64,000 nt of DNA from NCBI RefSeq assembly GCF_024594815.1, contig NZ_JANJOU010000018.1, forward strand, positions 62,001-126,000. Reading direction: 5' to 3'. This DNA comes from Roseomonas populi. Its GTDB lineage: Bacteria; Pseudomonadota; Alphaproteobacteria; Acetobacterales; Acetobacteraceae. Below the pieces are notes generated by a model that searched no databases, was not told the origin of the DNA, and saw only the letters and a program-made list of their open reading frames with translations. The stretch's first letter is position 1; each line of letters begins with the position of its first letter. A program made the position numbers and the translations under genes. Of the stretch, positions 44,286-50,802 are shown in pieces.

Positions 44286-44306
44286 GGCAGCCGGAAGGAG
44301 AGGAGA

Positions 44307-44327
44307 GTGTGTTCACGCTGAACACAC
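44307..44327. terminator. Hairpin between dotO and a convergent small gene
   Basis: GTGTGTTCA and TGAACACAC form a perfect 9-bp stem with a CGC loop, 21 bases after the dotO stop and just before the end of the convergent gene. No T-run follows, so a bidirectional transcript-end hairpin is likely but not proven. Confidence 0.5.
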
Positions 44328-44339
44328 CCCGCCGCCGCT

Positions 44340-44549
44340 TCAGCGGTTGGCCGCTTTGTTGGTCCCGACGTTCTCGTGCCACTCCACCGGAAGACCATCC
44401 CACTCGGCCAGCTGCTTGCCCGGCCACTTCTTGCGGACGTAAACCACGAAACCCTCGGCCGTGGCCTCGACATAGCCCGACTTACTGTCCGTCAGCCGCA
44501 GGTGCTGCGTCAGGGCCTCGGCCTGCTCCTTCATGTAGTTGTCGCTCAC
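44340..44549 (-). CDS. Small unknown protein, antisense between dotO and dotD
   Basis: A 69-residue soluble protein from a GTG (AGGAG 11 bases upstream). The sequence KSGYVEATAEGFVVYVRKKW, then AEWDGLPVEWHENVG, looks like a compact beta domain, with none of the low-complexity look of shadow frames. It is the only minus-strand gene within the plus-strand half of the T4BSS. Family unknown. Confidence 0.5.
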   Translation of the reverse strand: MSDNYMKEQAEALTQHLRLTDSKSGYVEATAEGFVVYVRKKWPGKQLAEWDGLPVEWHENVGTNKAANR

Positions 44550-44591
44550 GGTCGCAAACTCCTCTCGTGCGATGATGAATATAGGGACGGC

Positions 44592-44603
44592 CCGTTCGCG
44601 CCG
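44592..44603 (+). promoter_or_regulatory. T4BSS upstream element, copy 9 (dotDCB operon)
   Basis: An exact copy, 39 bases before dotD. GAATATAGG lies a few bases 5' and resembles a -10 box, which would place the element at the start of the transcript. Confidence 0.75.
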
Positions 44604-44642
44604 AATTCCCGCAGTCTCCATCCCGACGAGGTGGAGACCCCC

Positions 44643-45116
44643 ATGGCAAGCACACGACTGAGGTTGGCGCCGGCACTCCTGGGCCTCATGGCCCTGGCGG
44701 GCTGTGCCGGCAGCGGCCCGACGACCGAGATCGTCACCACCGGGATGCCCAATCCCGAGATCGCCCTACGCCGGTCGATGGAACAGGTGAACCAGCACAT
44801 GGCGCAGCTGGGCGGGCTCAACCGCTCGGCCCTGGTGGCAGGGCAGGGCCCCGTGGTTCCCGAGGAGCTGCGCCGCCCCGTCGCCTTCATCTGGAACGGC
44901 CCCCTGGCGGACGGGGTGCGCAAGCTCGCCGGCACCATCGGCTACACCGTGGTCGTGTCCGGGGTGGAGCGGCCGCAGCCGGTCCCCGTGACCGTCAACC
45001 TGCCCTCGACCACCCTGGTCGATGCCTTCGCCGCCCTGGGCGAGCAGGCCGGCGCCTACGCGACCGTGCAGCTTGATCCCGCCAGCCGCACCGTGCAGGT
45101 GATGCACCATGTCTGA
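44643..45116 (+). CDS. dotD: DotD/TraH, outer-membrane core lipoprotein
   Basis: A 157-residue lipoprotein with lipobox ALAGC (Cys21). The C-terminal N0-type domain (VAFIWNGPLADGVRKLAGTI, TTLVDAFAALGEQAGAYATV, VQVMHHV) is the one seen in the DotD crystal structure and in secretins. DotD with DotC targets DotH to the outer membrane. It is the first gene of a five- to six-gene operon in the classic order dotD-dotC-dotB-icmT-icmS. Confidence 0.9.
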   Translation: MASTRLRLAPALLGLMALAGCAGSGPTTEIVTTGMPNPEIALRRSMEQVNQHMAQLGGLNRSALVAGQGPVVPEELRRPVAFIWNGPLADGVRKLAGTIGYTVVVSGVERPQPVPVTVNLPSTTLVDAFAALGEQAGAYATVQLDPASRTVQVMHHV

Positions 45117-46074
45117 GCCGCGTCGCAGGGGCCGCCGCTCCATTCTGCTGGCCGCGACCGCCTTGGCTGCCCTGGCCTTCGCCCCGATCGCCCGCGCCGA
45201 AGGAAGCGTCAGCTTCCTCGCCAGCCCGCCGATGCCGGGGCAGGCGCAGTACGAAGCTGCCTCACGCACCCTGGCCGATCAGCTGAACCAGCCGATTACC
45301 GGCGCCGGCACCCTGCCGATGGTGGAAGGGGGTGACGCGCCGCCCTCGCTGGAAGCATTGCAGGCCGCGCGCCCCGGCGATCAGGTGGGTGACGGGCTCG
45401 AGACCGGCCGTGCCGAGACGCTGCGCCAGGCGGCGTCCGCCTACGGCGCCCAGGGCGGGCTGGCAGGCCGCTCCTTCGCCATTAACGAGATGCTCCGCCG
45501 CTATGAGGCCCAGCTCACCAGCACCTACGACTTCCGGCCTCTCGTGCTTTCGGTGGGTGGCGGCCAGACCATGATGCGCCCGCCCATCATCTCCGAAGCG
45601 CAGATGGCCTTCGCCCTGGGCGAGAACGGGCAGGTTGCCCGGGAAACCTCGTGCATCTTCGAGATCACGCGCGAGGCGCAGCTGACGTCTGCCCCACCGG
45701 ACTGGCGCTCCTACCTCGTGCGCTCCTGGGGCACCCCGGCTCGCCCGGCCGACGCGGCGCTGCCGCGCACCCGCCAGGAGGTGAAGTACTGGGACAAGTG
45801 GGTGGCCGAGGGCTGGGCACAGGGCGAGAAGCAGGCGGTCAACATCTTCCTGTCCGATCTCGGCCGCCTGCAGCGCGACCTGATCGGCATGGCGCGTTTC
45901 CGGGTGCTGCTTCGCGCCGGGTTGGTCGAAGAGCCGCGGATCGCCTTCGAGACCAGCAACGCCGAGGGCGGCCGTTCGCGGCTGGCGATCGGCGACCGCA
46001 CCGTGAGGATCACCGACCAGCCGGGGTTGCAACGCAACCCTCGTCGCTGGCAGCCAGGAGCCGGATGCCGATGA
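45109..46074 (+). CDS. dotC: DotC/TraI, outer-membrane core protein
   Basis: A 321-residue exported protein with a signal peptide (LLAATALAALAFAPIARAEG). The mature protein carries the DotC pattern: LRQAASAYGAQGGLAGRSFA, YDFRPLVLS, PPIISEAQMAFALGENGQVA, YWDKWVAEGWAQGEKQAVNI and a FLSDLGRLQRDLIGM block. Legionella DotC is a lipoprotein; here no Cys follows the signal, so it may not be lipidated. It overlaps dotD by eight bases and dotB by up to ten. Confidence 0.9.
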   Translation: MSEPRRRGRRSILLAATALAALAFAPIARAEGSVSFLASPPMPGQAQYEAASRTLADQLNQPITGAGTLPMVEGGDAPPSLEALQAARPGDQVGDGLETGRAETLRQAASAYGAQGGLAGRSFAINEMLRRYEAQLTSTYDFRPLVLSVGGGQTMMRPPIISEAQMAFALGENGQVARETSCIFEITREAQLTSAPPDWRSYLVRSWGTPARPADAALPRTRQEVKYWDKWVAEGWAQGEKQAVNIFLSDLGRLQRDLIGMARFRVLLRAGLVEEPRIAFETSNAEGGRSRLAIGDRTVRITDQPGLQRNPRRWQPGAGCR

Positions 46075-47237
46075 ATGCCATCTCACAGATCGAGGCCCCG
46101 GGGCCTCGCCCTGAGGACGGTTGGCCGGAGGAGGGGCTGCGCTGGGTCGAGGACCCGCGCAAGCACGCCCCCGGCCTGGACTCTGTGCTGACCTGGGCCC
46201 ACCGGGTGGGTGCGTCGCGCATCGCCTTCCAGACCGGCGATCCGGTGTGGATCATGGTCCATGGCCGTAACTACAGGGCCACTCGCATGGTCCTGACCGA
46301 GACCGAGGTGTCGGTCGTCACCAACCACCTGTACGGCGCCGACGGCACGGCGCGCCTGCAGGGCGGGTCGGACTTCGACGTCTCCTACGCCATCGCCGTC
46401 ACCCGCTCGGAGCGGCTGCGCTTTCGCGTCAATGCTACCCCGATCCACACCAGCCGTCGTAGCGGCGCCAATCTCGTGCTGCGCCCCATCCCCGACATGC
46501 CGCCCAGCTTGGACGCGCAGCGGGTGGAGCCGGAGATCCTCGCCAACTACCGGCCGCGCGGCGGCTTTGTGGTGGTCAGCGGCTCGACCGGCTCTGGCAA
46601 ATCGACGCTGATCGGCGGGTTCACAGTCGCCAAGCTGATGGACCCGGACGGCCACTACAACATCGTCGAGGGCGCGGCGCCTATCGAGTTCCTGCTTGAC
46701 CGGCTCAAGGGACCGACCTCCACCATCGCGCAGACCGAGATTCCGCGCGATCTGCCGACCTTCGAGGCCTTTATCCGCGGCTGCTGGCGGCGGGAAGCTA
46801 CCGACATCATCGTGGGCGAGAGCCGCGATGGCGCCACCATGTCGGCCTCGCTCAACGCCGCCATGGCCGGTTCCACGGTGACCACCACCATCCACGCCGA
46901 TGACCTGGCGCTGACCATTCAGCGCATGGTGGCACTGTGCCCTGGCGACGAGCGCGACAACCTCGTCACCTCGATTGCTCAGTCGCTGCGGCTCATCATC
47001 AACCAGCGCCTCGTGTTCTCCACCGATGGCAAGCGCACTGCGCTGCGCGAGTTCCTGGTGTTCGATGCACCGCTGCGGCGCCGGCTGATGCAGACCAATC
47101 CCGGCGACTGGCCTGACCTCATCCGCACCACTCTGGAAGCGCAGGGCCAGTCCTATCGGGTCGCCATCGCCAAGGCGCTGGAGGAAGGCCGGATCAGCCC
47201 CGCGGTCGCCGAGGCCGAGATGAGGAGGGTCGGCTGA
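46065..47237 (+). CDS. dotB: DotB/TraJ, VirB11-like secretion ATPase
   Basis: A 390-residue cytoplasmic hexameric ATPase. Walker A GSTGSGKST (Lys179) is followed by the Asp-box region (ALDLTIQR-type: DDLALTIQRMVALCPGD), the Walker B-like block ATDIIVGESRD and the His box TVTTTIHADD. The length matches DotB (377) and R64 TraJ. DotB docks on DotO to energise transport. Starts at 46065 and 46071 both overlap dotC; AGGAG favours either. The stop overlaps icmT. Confidence 0.92.
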   Translation: MPMNAISQIEAPGPRPEDGWPEEGLRWVEDPRKHAPGLDSVLTWAHRVGASRIAFQTGDPVWIMVHGRNYRATRMVLTETEVSVVTNHLYGADGTARLQGGSDFDVSYAIAVTRSERLRFRVNATPIHTSRRSGANLVLRPIPDMPPSLDAQRVEPEILANYRPRGGFVVVSGSTGSGKSTLIGGFTVAKLMDPDGHYNIVEGAAPIEFLLDRLKGPTSTIAQTEIPRDLPTFEAFIRGCWRREATDIIVGESRDGATMSASLNAAMAGSTVTTTIHADDLALTIQRMVALCPGDERDNLVTSIAQSLRLIINQRLVFSTDGKRTALREFLVFDAPLRRRLMQTNPGDWPDLIRTTLEAQGQSYRVAIAKALEEGRISPAVAEAEMRRVG

Positions 47238-47485
47238 TGTGGCGTAATACCGCCCTGCCCGTCCGCATCCTGATGCTCGATGCCCGTGCCTGCCTGCCGG
47301 TGCTGTGCCTGGTGGTCTACTGGAGCTGGACGACGCTCTATATCGCCCTGCTCGGCACCGCTTTCTTCGGGCTGATCTCGTTCTTCGGGCTGACCATGCC
47401 AGCGCTGTTCCGCGTCGTGCGCCGGTGGCTGGTTGGACGGCTACGTCCCGCCGTGCCCGCCTGGAACCGCCGGAGGCTGGCATGA
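47237..47485 (+). CDS. icmT: IcmT/TraK, small inner membrane protein
   Basis: An 82-residue protein beginning MWRNTALPVRILMLDARACL with two membrane helices (LPVLCLVVYWSWTTLYIALL, FFGLISFFGLTMPALF) and a basic tail. IcmT (86 residues) and TraK share this size, the MWR start and the topology, and icmT follows dotB in R64-like systems. Its start overlaps the dotB stop and its stop overlaps the next gene. Confidence 0.88.
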   Translation: MWRNTALPVRILMLDARACLPVLCLVVYWSWTTLYIALLGTAFFGLISFFGLTMPALFRVVRRWLVGRLRPAVPAWNRRRLA

Positions 47486-47922
47486 GCGCACCCCTGGACC
47501 TCGGGACGGTCGGCCGCACCTTGCAGCGGCTGGTGGAGCGCGACGGTCGCCCGCTCGTGCTCCGCGACGGGGCCACCGGCCTCGACCACCGGCTGCCCGC
47601 TTCACTGGTGGCCGCGCCGGAGGGGCTGATGCCCAACTTCCTGGCGGCGGCCAACGTGGTGTGGCGTGCAGCGACCGGACGGCATCTCGGGATCGAGCAG
47701 GAGCGCGACCCGGAAGCATTGCTGGGCTACCGGGTGACGGCCATGCGGGGCGAGCCCTTCTCCGTGGTCATGCTTTCGGCGATGGAGGCGATCGGGCGTA
47801 GTGGCACTGCAAAGGCGCTGCTGGTCAACGATTTCGATGCTCTGTGGCATCAGCTTCGACCGTTCGGAGCCCCGAACTCCAGCAACACAGCACCCGGTCG
47901 GACATTGGGGCCGACACCATGA
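47482..47922 (+). CDS. icmS: IcmS-like adaptor
   Basis: A 146-residue soluble protein directly after icmT, the place icmS occupies in Legionella. IcmS is about 114 residues. The core here resembles IcmS as I recall it: GLMPNFLAAANVVWRAATGR, then LGI...PEALLGYRVTAM, then VVMLSAMEAIGRS and LVNDFDAL. IcmS pairs with IcmW to form the effector adaptor on DotL. The icmS gene is absent from the R64 set. The extra N-terminal strand region and Pro-rich tail are specific to this copy. The assignment is by position and pattern, so moderate. Confidence 0.55.
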   Translation: MSAPLDLGTVGRTLQRLVERDGRPLVLRDGATGLDHRLPASLVAAPEGLMPNFLAAANVVWRAATGRHLGIEQERDPEALLGYRVTAMRGEPFSVVMLSAMEAIGRSGTAKALLVNDFDALWHQLRPFGAPNSSNTAPGRTLGPTP

Positions 47923-48428
47923 GAGCGCTGCTGCTGGCCGCTCTGGCCGCCGGAGCGCTGGTCGCTGCGCCGGCCAGGGCCTCCGTGTCGGACGGCACGG
48001 TGTCGGCCGTGACGGCATGCATCCAGGCCGCGGCCGCGCTGCACCGGGTGCCACCGGGGGTCATCGCGGTGCTGCTGTCGGTGGAGGGAGGCTCGATCGG
48101 GCGAGTAAGCGCCAACACCAACGACACGGTGGACATCGGCCCGATGCAGATCAACCAGATTCACTTGCCCACCATTGCCCGCCGCTGGAACACCACGCCC
48201 GCGGCGGCGCGAGAGGCATTGCTCAACAACTTCTGCGCCAATGTCGAGGCGGGCGCGTGGATCCTGCGTCGGGAGATCGACGGTGCAGGGGGCGACTTCT
48301 GGGAGGGGGTCGGTCGCTATCACTCCCGCACCGAAACCTACAAGACGCGCTACCTGCGGAAGGTCCTAGAGCACGTCATGCGGTTGCAACGCCTCGCGTC
48401 GCCCACCGAACGAGTAGCAGCCCGGTAG
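47919..48428 (+). CDS. Lytic transglycosylase (VirB1-like)
   Basis: A 169-residue exported muramidase with a signal peptide (LLLAALAAGALVAAPARAS). The catalytic Glu56 is in VLLSVEGG, with the DIGPMQINQIHLP block and RYHSRTETYKTRYLRKV. This is the SLT/VirB1 fold that opens peptidoglycan for secretion machines. The Glu is followed by Gly-Gly instead of the usual Ser. The ATG overlaps the icmS stop. It is the last gene of the dotDCB operon, before a terminator-like hairpin. Confidence 0.85.
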   Translation: MRALLLAALAAGALVAAPARASVSDGTVSAVTACIQAAAALHRVPPGVIAVLLSVEGGSIGRVSANTNDTVDIGPMQINQIHLPTIARRWNTTPAAAREALLNNFCANVEAGAWILRREIDGAGGDFWEGVGRYHSRTETYKTRYLRKVLEHVMRLQRLASPTERVAAR

Positions 48429-48437
48429 CACCATCTC

Positions 48438-48479
48438 CCAAGATACGGCGTACCTTGGTGAGGGATGGGGGCGTTTTTT
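48438..48479 (+). terminator. Possible terminator after the dotDCB operon
   Basis: CCAAG-A-TAC / GTA-C-CTTGG pair around a GGC loop at 48438-48458, and a T6 run follows at 48473-48478 after a G-rich gap. The gap makes it non-canonical, but position and T-run support a transcript end. Confidence 0.45.
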
Positions 48480-48503
48480 CAGGAGCAGCGGAGGAAGCCG
48501 AGG

Positions 48504-48515
48504 CCGTTCGCGCCG
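48504..48515 (+). promoter_or_regulatory. T4BSS upstream element, copy 10 (dotM operon)
   Basis: An exact copy, 41 bases before the DotL-fragment gene. Confidence 0.75.
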
Positions 48516-48556
48516 GATGCCGGCAAGGTCATCGGGTCGCACCTGGAGCCGCCTCG

Positions 48557-49048
48557 ATGCACCTTTTGCCCGGCCAGCCTGAGCCAGCCGATCCTCTGAG
48601 GAATGGAGACGCTACCGCCATTCGGCATCTCCTGATGCAGCAAGCCGAAAGCATTCAGGTGGCCTACCGTGGCGAATGGTTCGGCGATCACGCCGCGCGC
48701 CTTCTCACGGCCATGGCGCCGGTGCTGGCCTGGATGCGGGATCACCAGGCCATTCGCCTGACCAATGGGGTCGTCGGCTACGCGATGCAGCTCCGTGCGA
48801 TCGCGTCACTCGCGACCCGGCGCGTGTTCCTGGCACAGGCGGGTGGTGCGGGCTGGATCAGTGAACTCCCGGCGCGAGAGATGCCGGAGACGCTCGTTTA
48901 CCCGCTCAACGCCTACCTCAAGGAGCTGCCGGGCTACGACACTACCCAAAACTTCGAGGACCAGAGGTGTGACGAAGCCCGCCGTCATCACAGCATGGTT
49001 CTCTTTCTGCTCCTGCCATTTTGCAGCACCGGAGGGCGACCGACGTGA
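48557..49048 (+). CDS. Stand-alone protein related to the middle part of DotL
   Basis: A 163-residue frame from an ATG with GGAG upstream. It is visibly related to residues of about 210-345 of the DotL encoded 2 kb downstream: TAIRHLLMQQ against DAIRELLVSQ, MAPVLAWMRDHQAIRLTNGV against ITPVLVWMRDRQGVPINIET, and LVYPLNAYLKELPGYDTTQN against IIYPLKAYLGELPGYDISVP. Walker A, Walker B and the C-terminal tail are absent. It has its own T4BSS element and overlaps dotM (GTGA), so it appears expressed. It may be a duplicated DotL insert kept as a regulator or assembly factor, or a decaying remnant. Confidence 0.55.
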   Translation: MHLLPGQPEPADPLRNGDATAIRHLLMQQAESIQVAYRGEWFGDHAARLLTAMAPVLAWMRDHQAIRLTNGVVGYAMQLRAIASLATRRVFLAQAGGAGWISELPAREMPETLVYPLNAYLKELPGYDTTQNFEDQRCDEARRHHSMVLFLLLPFCSTGGRPT

Positions 49049-50295
49049 GCGGCAGTAAGGGCGCCGGACGTTCCGGCTGGGCGTCGAGCGACGACTACAC
49101 GTTCCTCAGCCTCATCATCATCACGATCGGCCTTGGCCTCGGCGGCTGGATGCTTTGGAGCCTTCACCATGCCGAGGTGGTGGAAGCCGTGGCTACCGTT
49201 CAGTTATGGAAGATGTCGGCCCTAGCCAGGGTGACCCGCGAGCTCGACGGCCTGTCCCAGCTGGTGGCCCACGCTCGCTATCCGACAGTGACCTTCGCCG
49301 AGTTGATGGCGATGTGCGGCATGGTCAACGCGGTGGTCCGCGTTCCCGCTGCTGGGCTGATTGCTGCCCTGGCGCTCGTCTGCTTCGTCTGGGCGCCCCC
49401 CGCACGCTTCAAACGCAAGCTCGATCTCGAGGGGCTGGCCAGGGAGCAAGCCAGCTTCTTTCGAGCCGCTGGCGCTTACCTTGGCCGGGGCCTGCGTCTC
49501 GTGCCGCTCGGTGATAGCGCGCCGCGGCCTGCAGATCCCGCCTTGCACGCCCATGAGTGGGTCGCACGCCTGCCGGAGATAAGGGAGGCAGAGCCACCAG
49601 CGCAGGAGGGCACCCAGGGCGAAGCCAAGAGGATATGGACCAAGCGCAAGACCTTAGGCTCGCCCGTCTACGACGCGGCCAAAGTCACCAAGGGGCTGAT
49701 TGCACAACTTGGACCTGTCTGGCGCGGGGCAGCGGCTGCTCGCCCCCCGGCCCGCATCATGTTCGCGGCCATCAGCCTGCATCTCGCGGGCCGTCGGGAG
49801 GAATGTCTGACGCTACTTGGCGACTTGGCGGAGGCGCTCGCCTCTGACGCCGAACAAGGCCCGGCCGGGCCGGAACGGCCGCTGGAGGCCCCACCCGATG
49901 TGCTGGCAACGGCCGACGCCGTGATCTCCGACGGCAACCTTCGCATCCCTGCCGAGTCCGCCGCGCGGCAACACGCCTTCGAGACCACGGCATTGATGGG
50001 CTTGCTCAACCTTGCCCGGCTGAACAGCGGCGTGCTGGCACCGCCGCAGTTCAACGGCCTGAAGCTGATGGATCGCAATCTCTGGTACGCCCTGCACTCG
50101 CTCGGCTTTCCAGGGCACGGGCCGGGACAGAACTCCCATCCTAACCCCCGCGTGGAAGCCATCGGCGCCCGCGCACACTGGGAGAACGAGCGGCAGGCAC
50201 GCTGCGCGCTGTTCAATCCAGAAATCTCATCCGCCCTGCATGCCGTTCGCGCCGCGATCGAGCAGCATCGCATGGACCAAGAGGAGCAGACATGA
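49045..50295 (+). CDS. dotM: DotM/IcmP/TrbA, coupling-complex membrane protein
   Basis: A 416-residue protein with two membrane helices (FLSLIIITIGLGLGGWMLWS; about 100-117, GLIAALALVCFVWA) and a cytoplasmic C-terminal domain. The DotM signature is TALMGLLNLARLNSGVLAPP, RNLWYALHSLGFPG and NPRVEAIGARAHWENERQ. DotM binds DotL and recognises acidic (Glu-rich) effector signals in Legionella. The GTG start overlaps the preceding stop. A T4BSS element is embedded in its last 20 codons for the next gene. Confidence 0.9.
   Translation: MSGSKGAGRSGWASSDDYTFLSLIIITIGLGLGGWMLWSLHHAEVVEAVATVQLWKMSALARVTRELDGLSQLVAHARYPTVTFAELMAMCGMVNAVVRVPAAGLIAALALVCFVWAPPARFKRKLDLEGLAREQASFFRAAGAYLGRGLRLVPLGDSAPRPADPALHAHEWVARLPEIREAEPPAQEGTQGEAKRIWTKRKTLGSPVYDAAKVTKGLIAQLGPVWRGAAAARPPARIMFAAISLHLAGRREECLTLLGDLAEALASDAEQGPAGPERPLEAPPDVLATADAVISDGNLRIPAESAARQHAFETTALMGLLNLARLNSGVLAPPQFNGLKLMDRNLWYALHSLGFPGHGPGQNSHPNPRVEAIGARAHWENERQARCALFNPEISSALHAVRAAIEQHRMDQEEQT
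50243..50254 (+). promoter_or_regulatory. T4BSS upstream element, copy 11, inside the end of dotM
   Basis: An exact copy within dotM codons, 37 bases before the next gene. The spacing matches the other copies, suggesting an internal start for the dotL segment. Confidence 0.65.
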
Positions 50296-50792
50296 TGGCC
50301 AGCAGCGACGTGCGTGATCGAGTAGAGCGTGGTTTCTCCCGCGAAGTGCCGCTGGGAGACTGGGCAGGCGGTGTCGGTGGGCGACCGGAAGGGATGCACA
50401 TCCATCTCCACCTCGGCGAGGGTCCGCCCGCGCGCCGGCGCCGCCCTCTTCTGATTGCGATGCTCAGTTCTATTGCCCTGGTAGTTGCTTTCGGTGCCGG
50501 TCAGTTCAGCGCTCCGCGGCCCGCCAGCCGCATCGCGGACCTGGAACTTCCGGCCGACCTAGCACTCGCGCGCCGCATTGGGCCGTTGACTACCCCGAGT
50601 TTCGTCCCGGCGGCGCCAGCGAACACGGCGGGCCAGTTGCCCGCCCAGCCGCAGCTGCCCCCGGCACTGCAGCTACAGCTCGCACAGCCGCCCCGCATCG
50701 TGCTGCCCGCCACAGCCCCGGCGACCGTGACGCCGCCGGCTACCGCGCAACCGGGGTCGGGACCGCGCAACGCCTTCGGCCTGGAACGCTGA
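50292..50792 (+). CDS. Unknown bitopic membrane protein between dotM and dotL
   Basis: A 166-residue protein: cytoplasmic N-terminus with a His-rich patch (MHIHLHLGEG), a basic RRRR stop, one membrane helix (PLLIAMLSSIALVVAFGAGQ) and a Pro/Ala/Gln-rich periplasmic tail ending in NAFGLER. No family recognised. Encoded between the two coupling proteins and under its own T4BSS element, it is a candidate small subunit of the coupling complex. Confidence 0.65.
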   Translation: MMASSDVRDRVERGFSREVPLGDWAGGVGGRPEGMHIHLHLGEGPPARRRRPLLIAMLSSIALVVAFGAGQFSAPRPASRIADLELPADLALARRIGPLTTPSFVPAAPANTAGQLPAQPQLPPALQLQLAQPPRIVLPATAPATVTPPATAQPGSGPRNAFGLER

Positions 50793-50802
50793 GACCCATT
50801 CG

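Noticed and set aside
46083-47654. 523-codon minus-strand frame opposite dotB and icmT
   Set aside because: Shadow frame caused by codon bias; dotB motifs are unambiguous on the plus strand.
47801-49048. 415-codon plus frame through icmS and the transglycosylase
   Set aside because: The first half is a shadow of two real genes; only the part from the ATG at 48557 resembles DotL.
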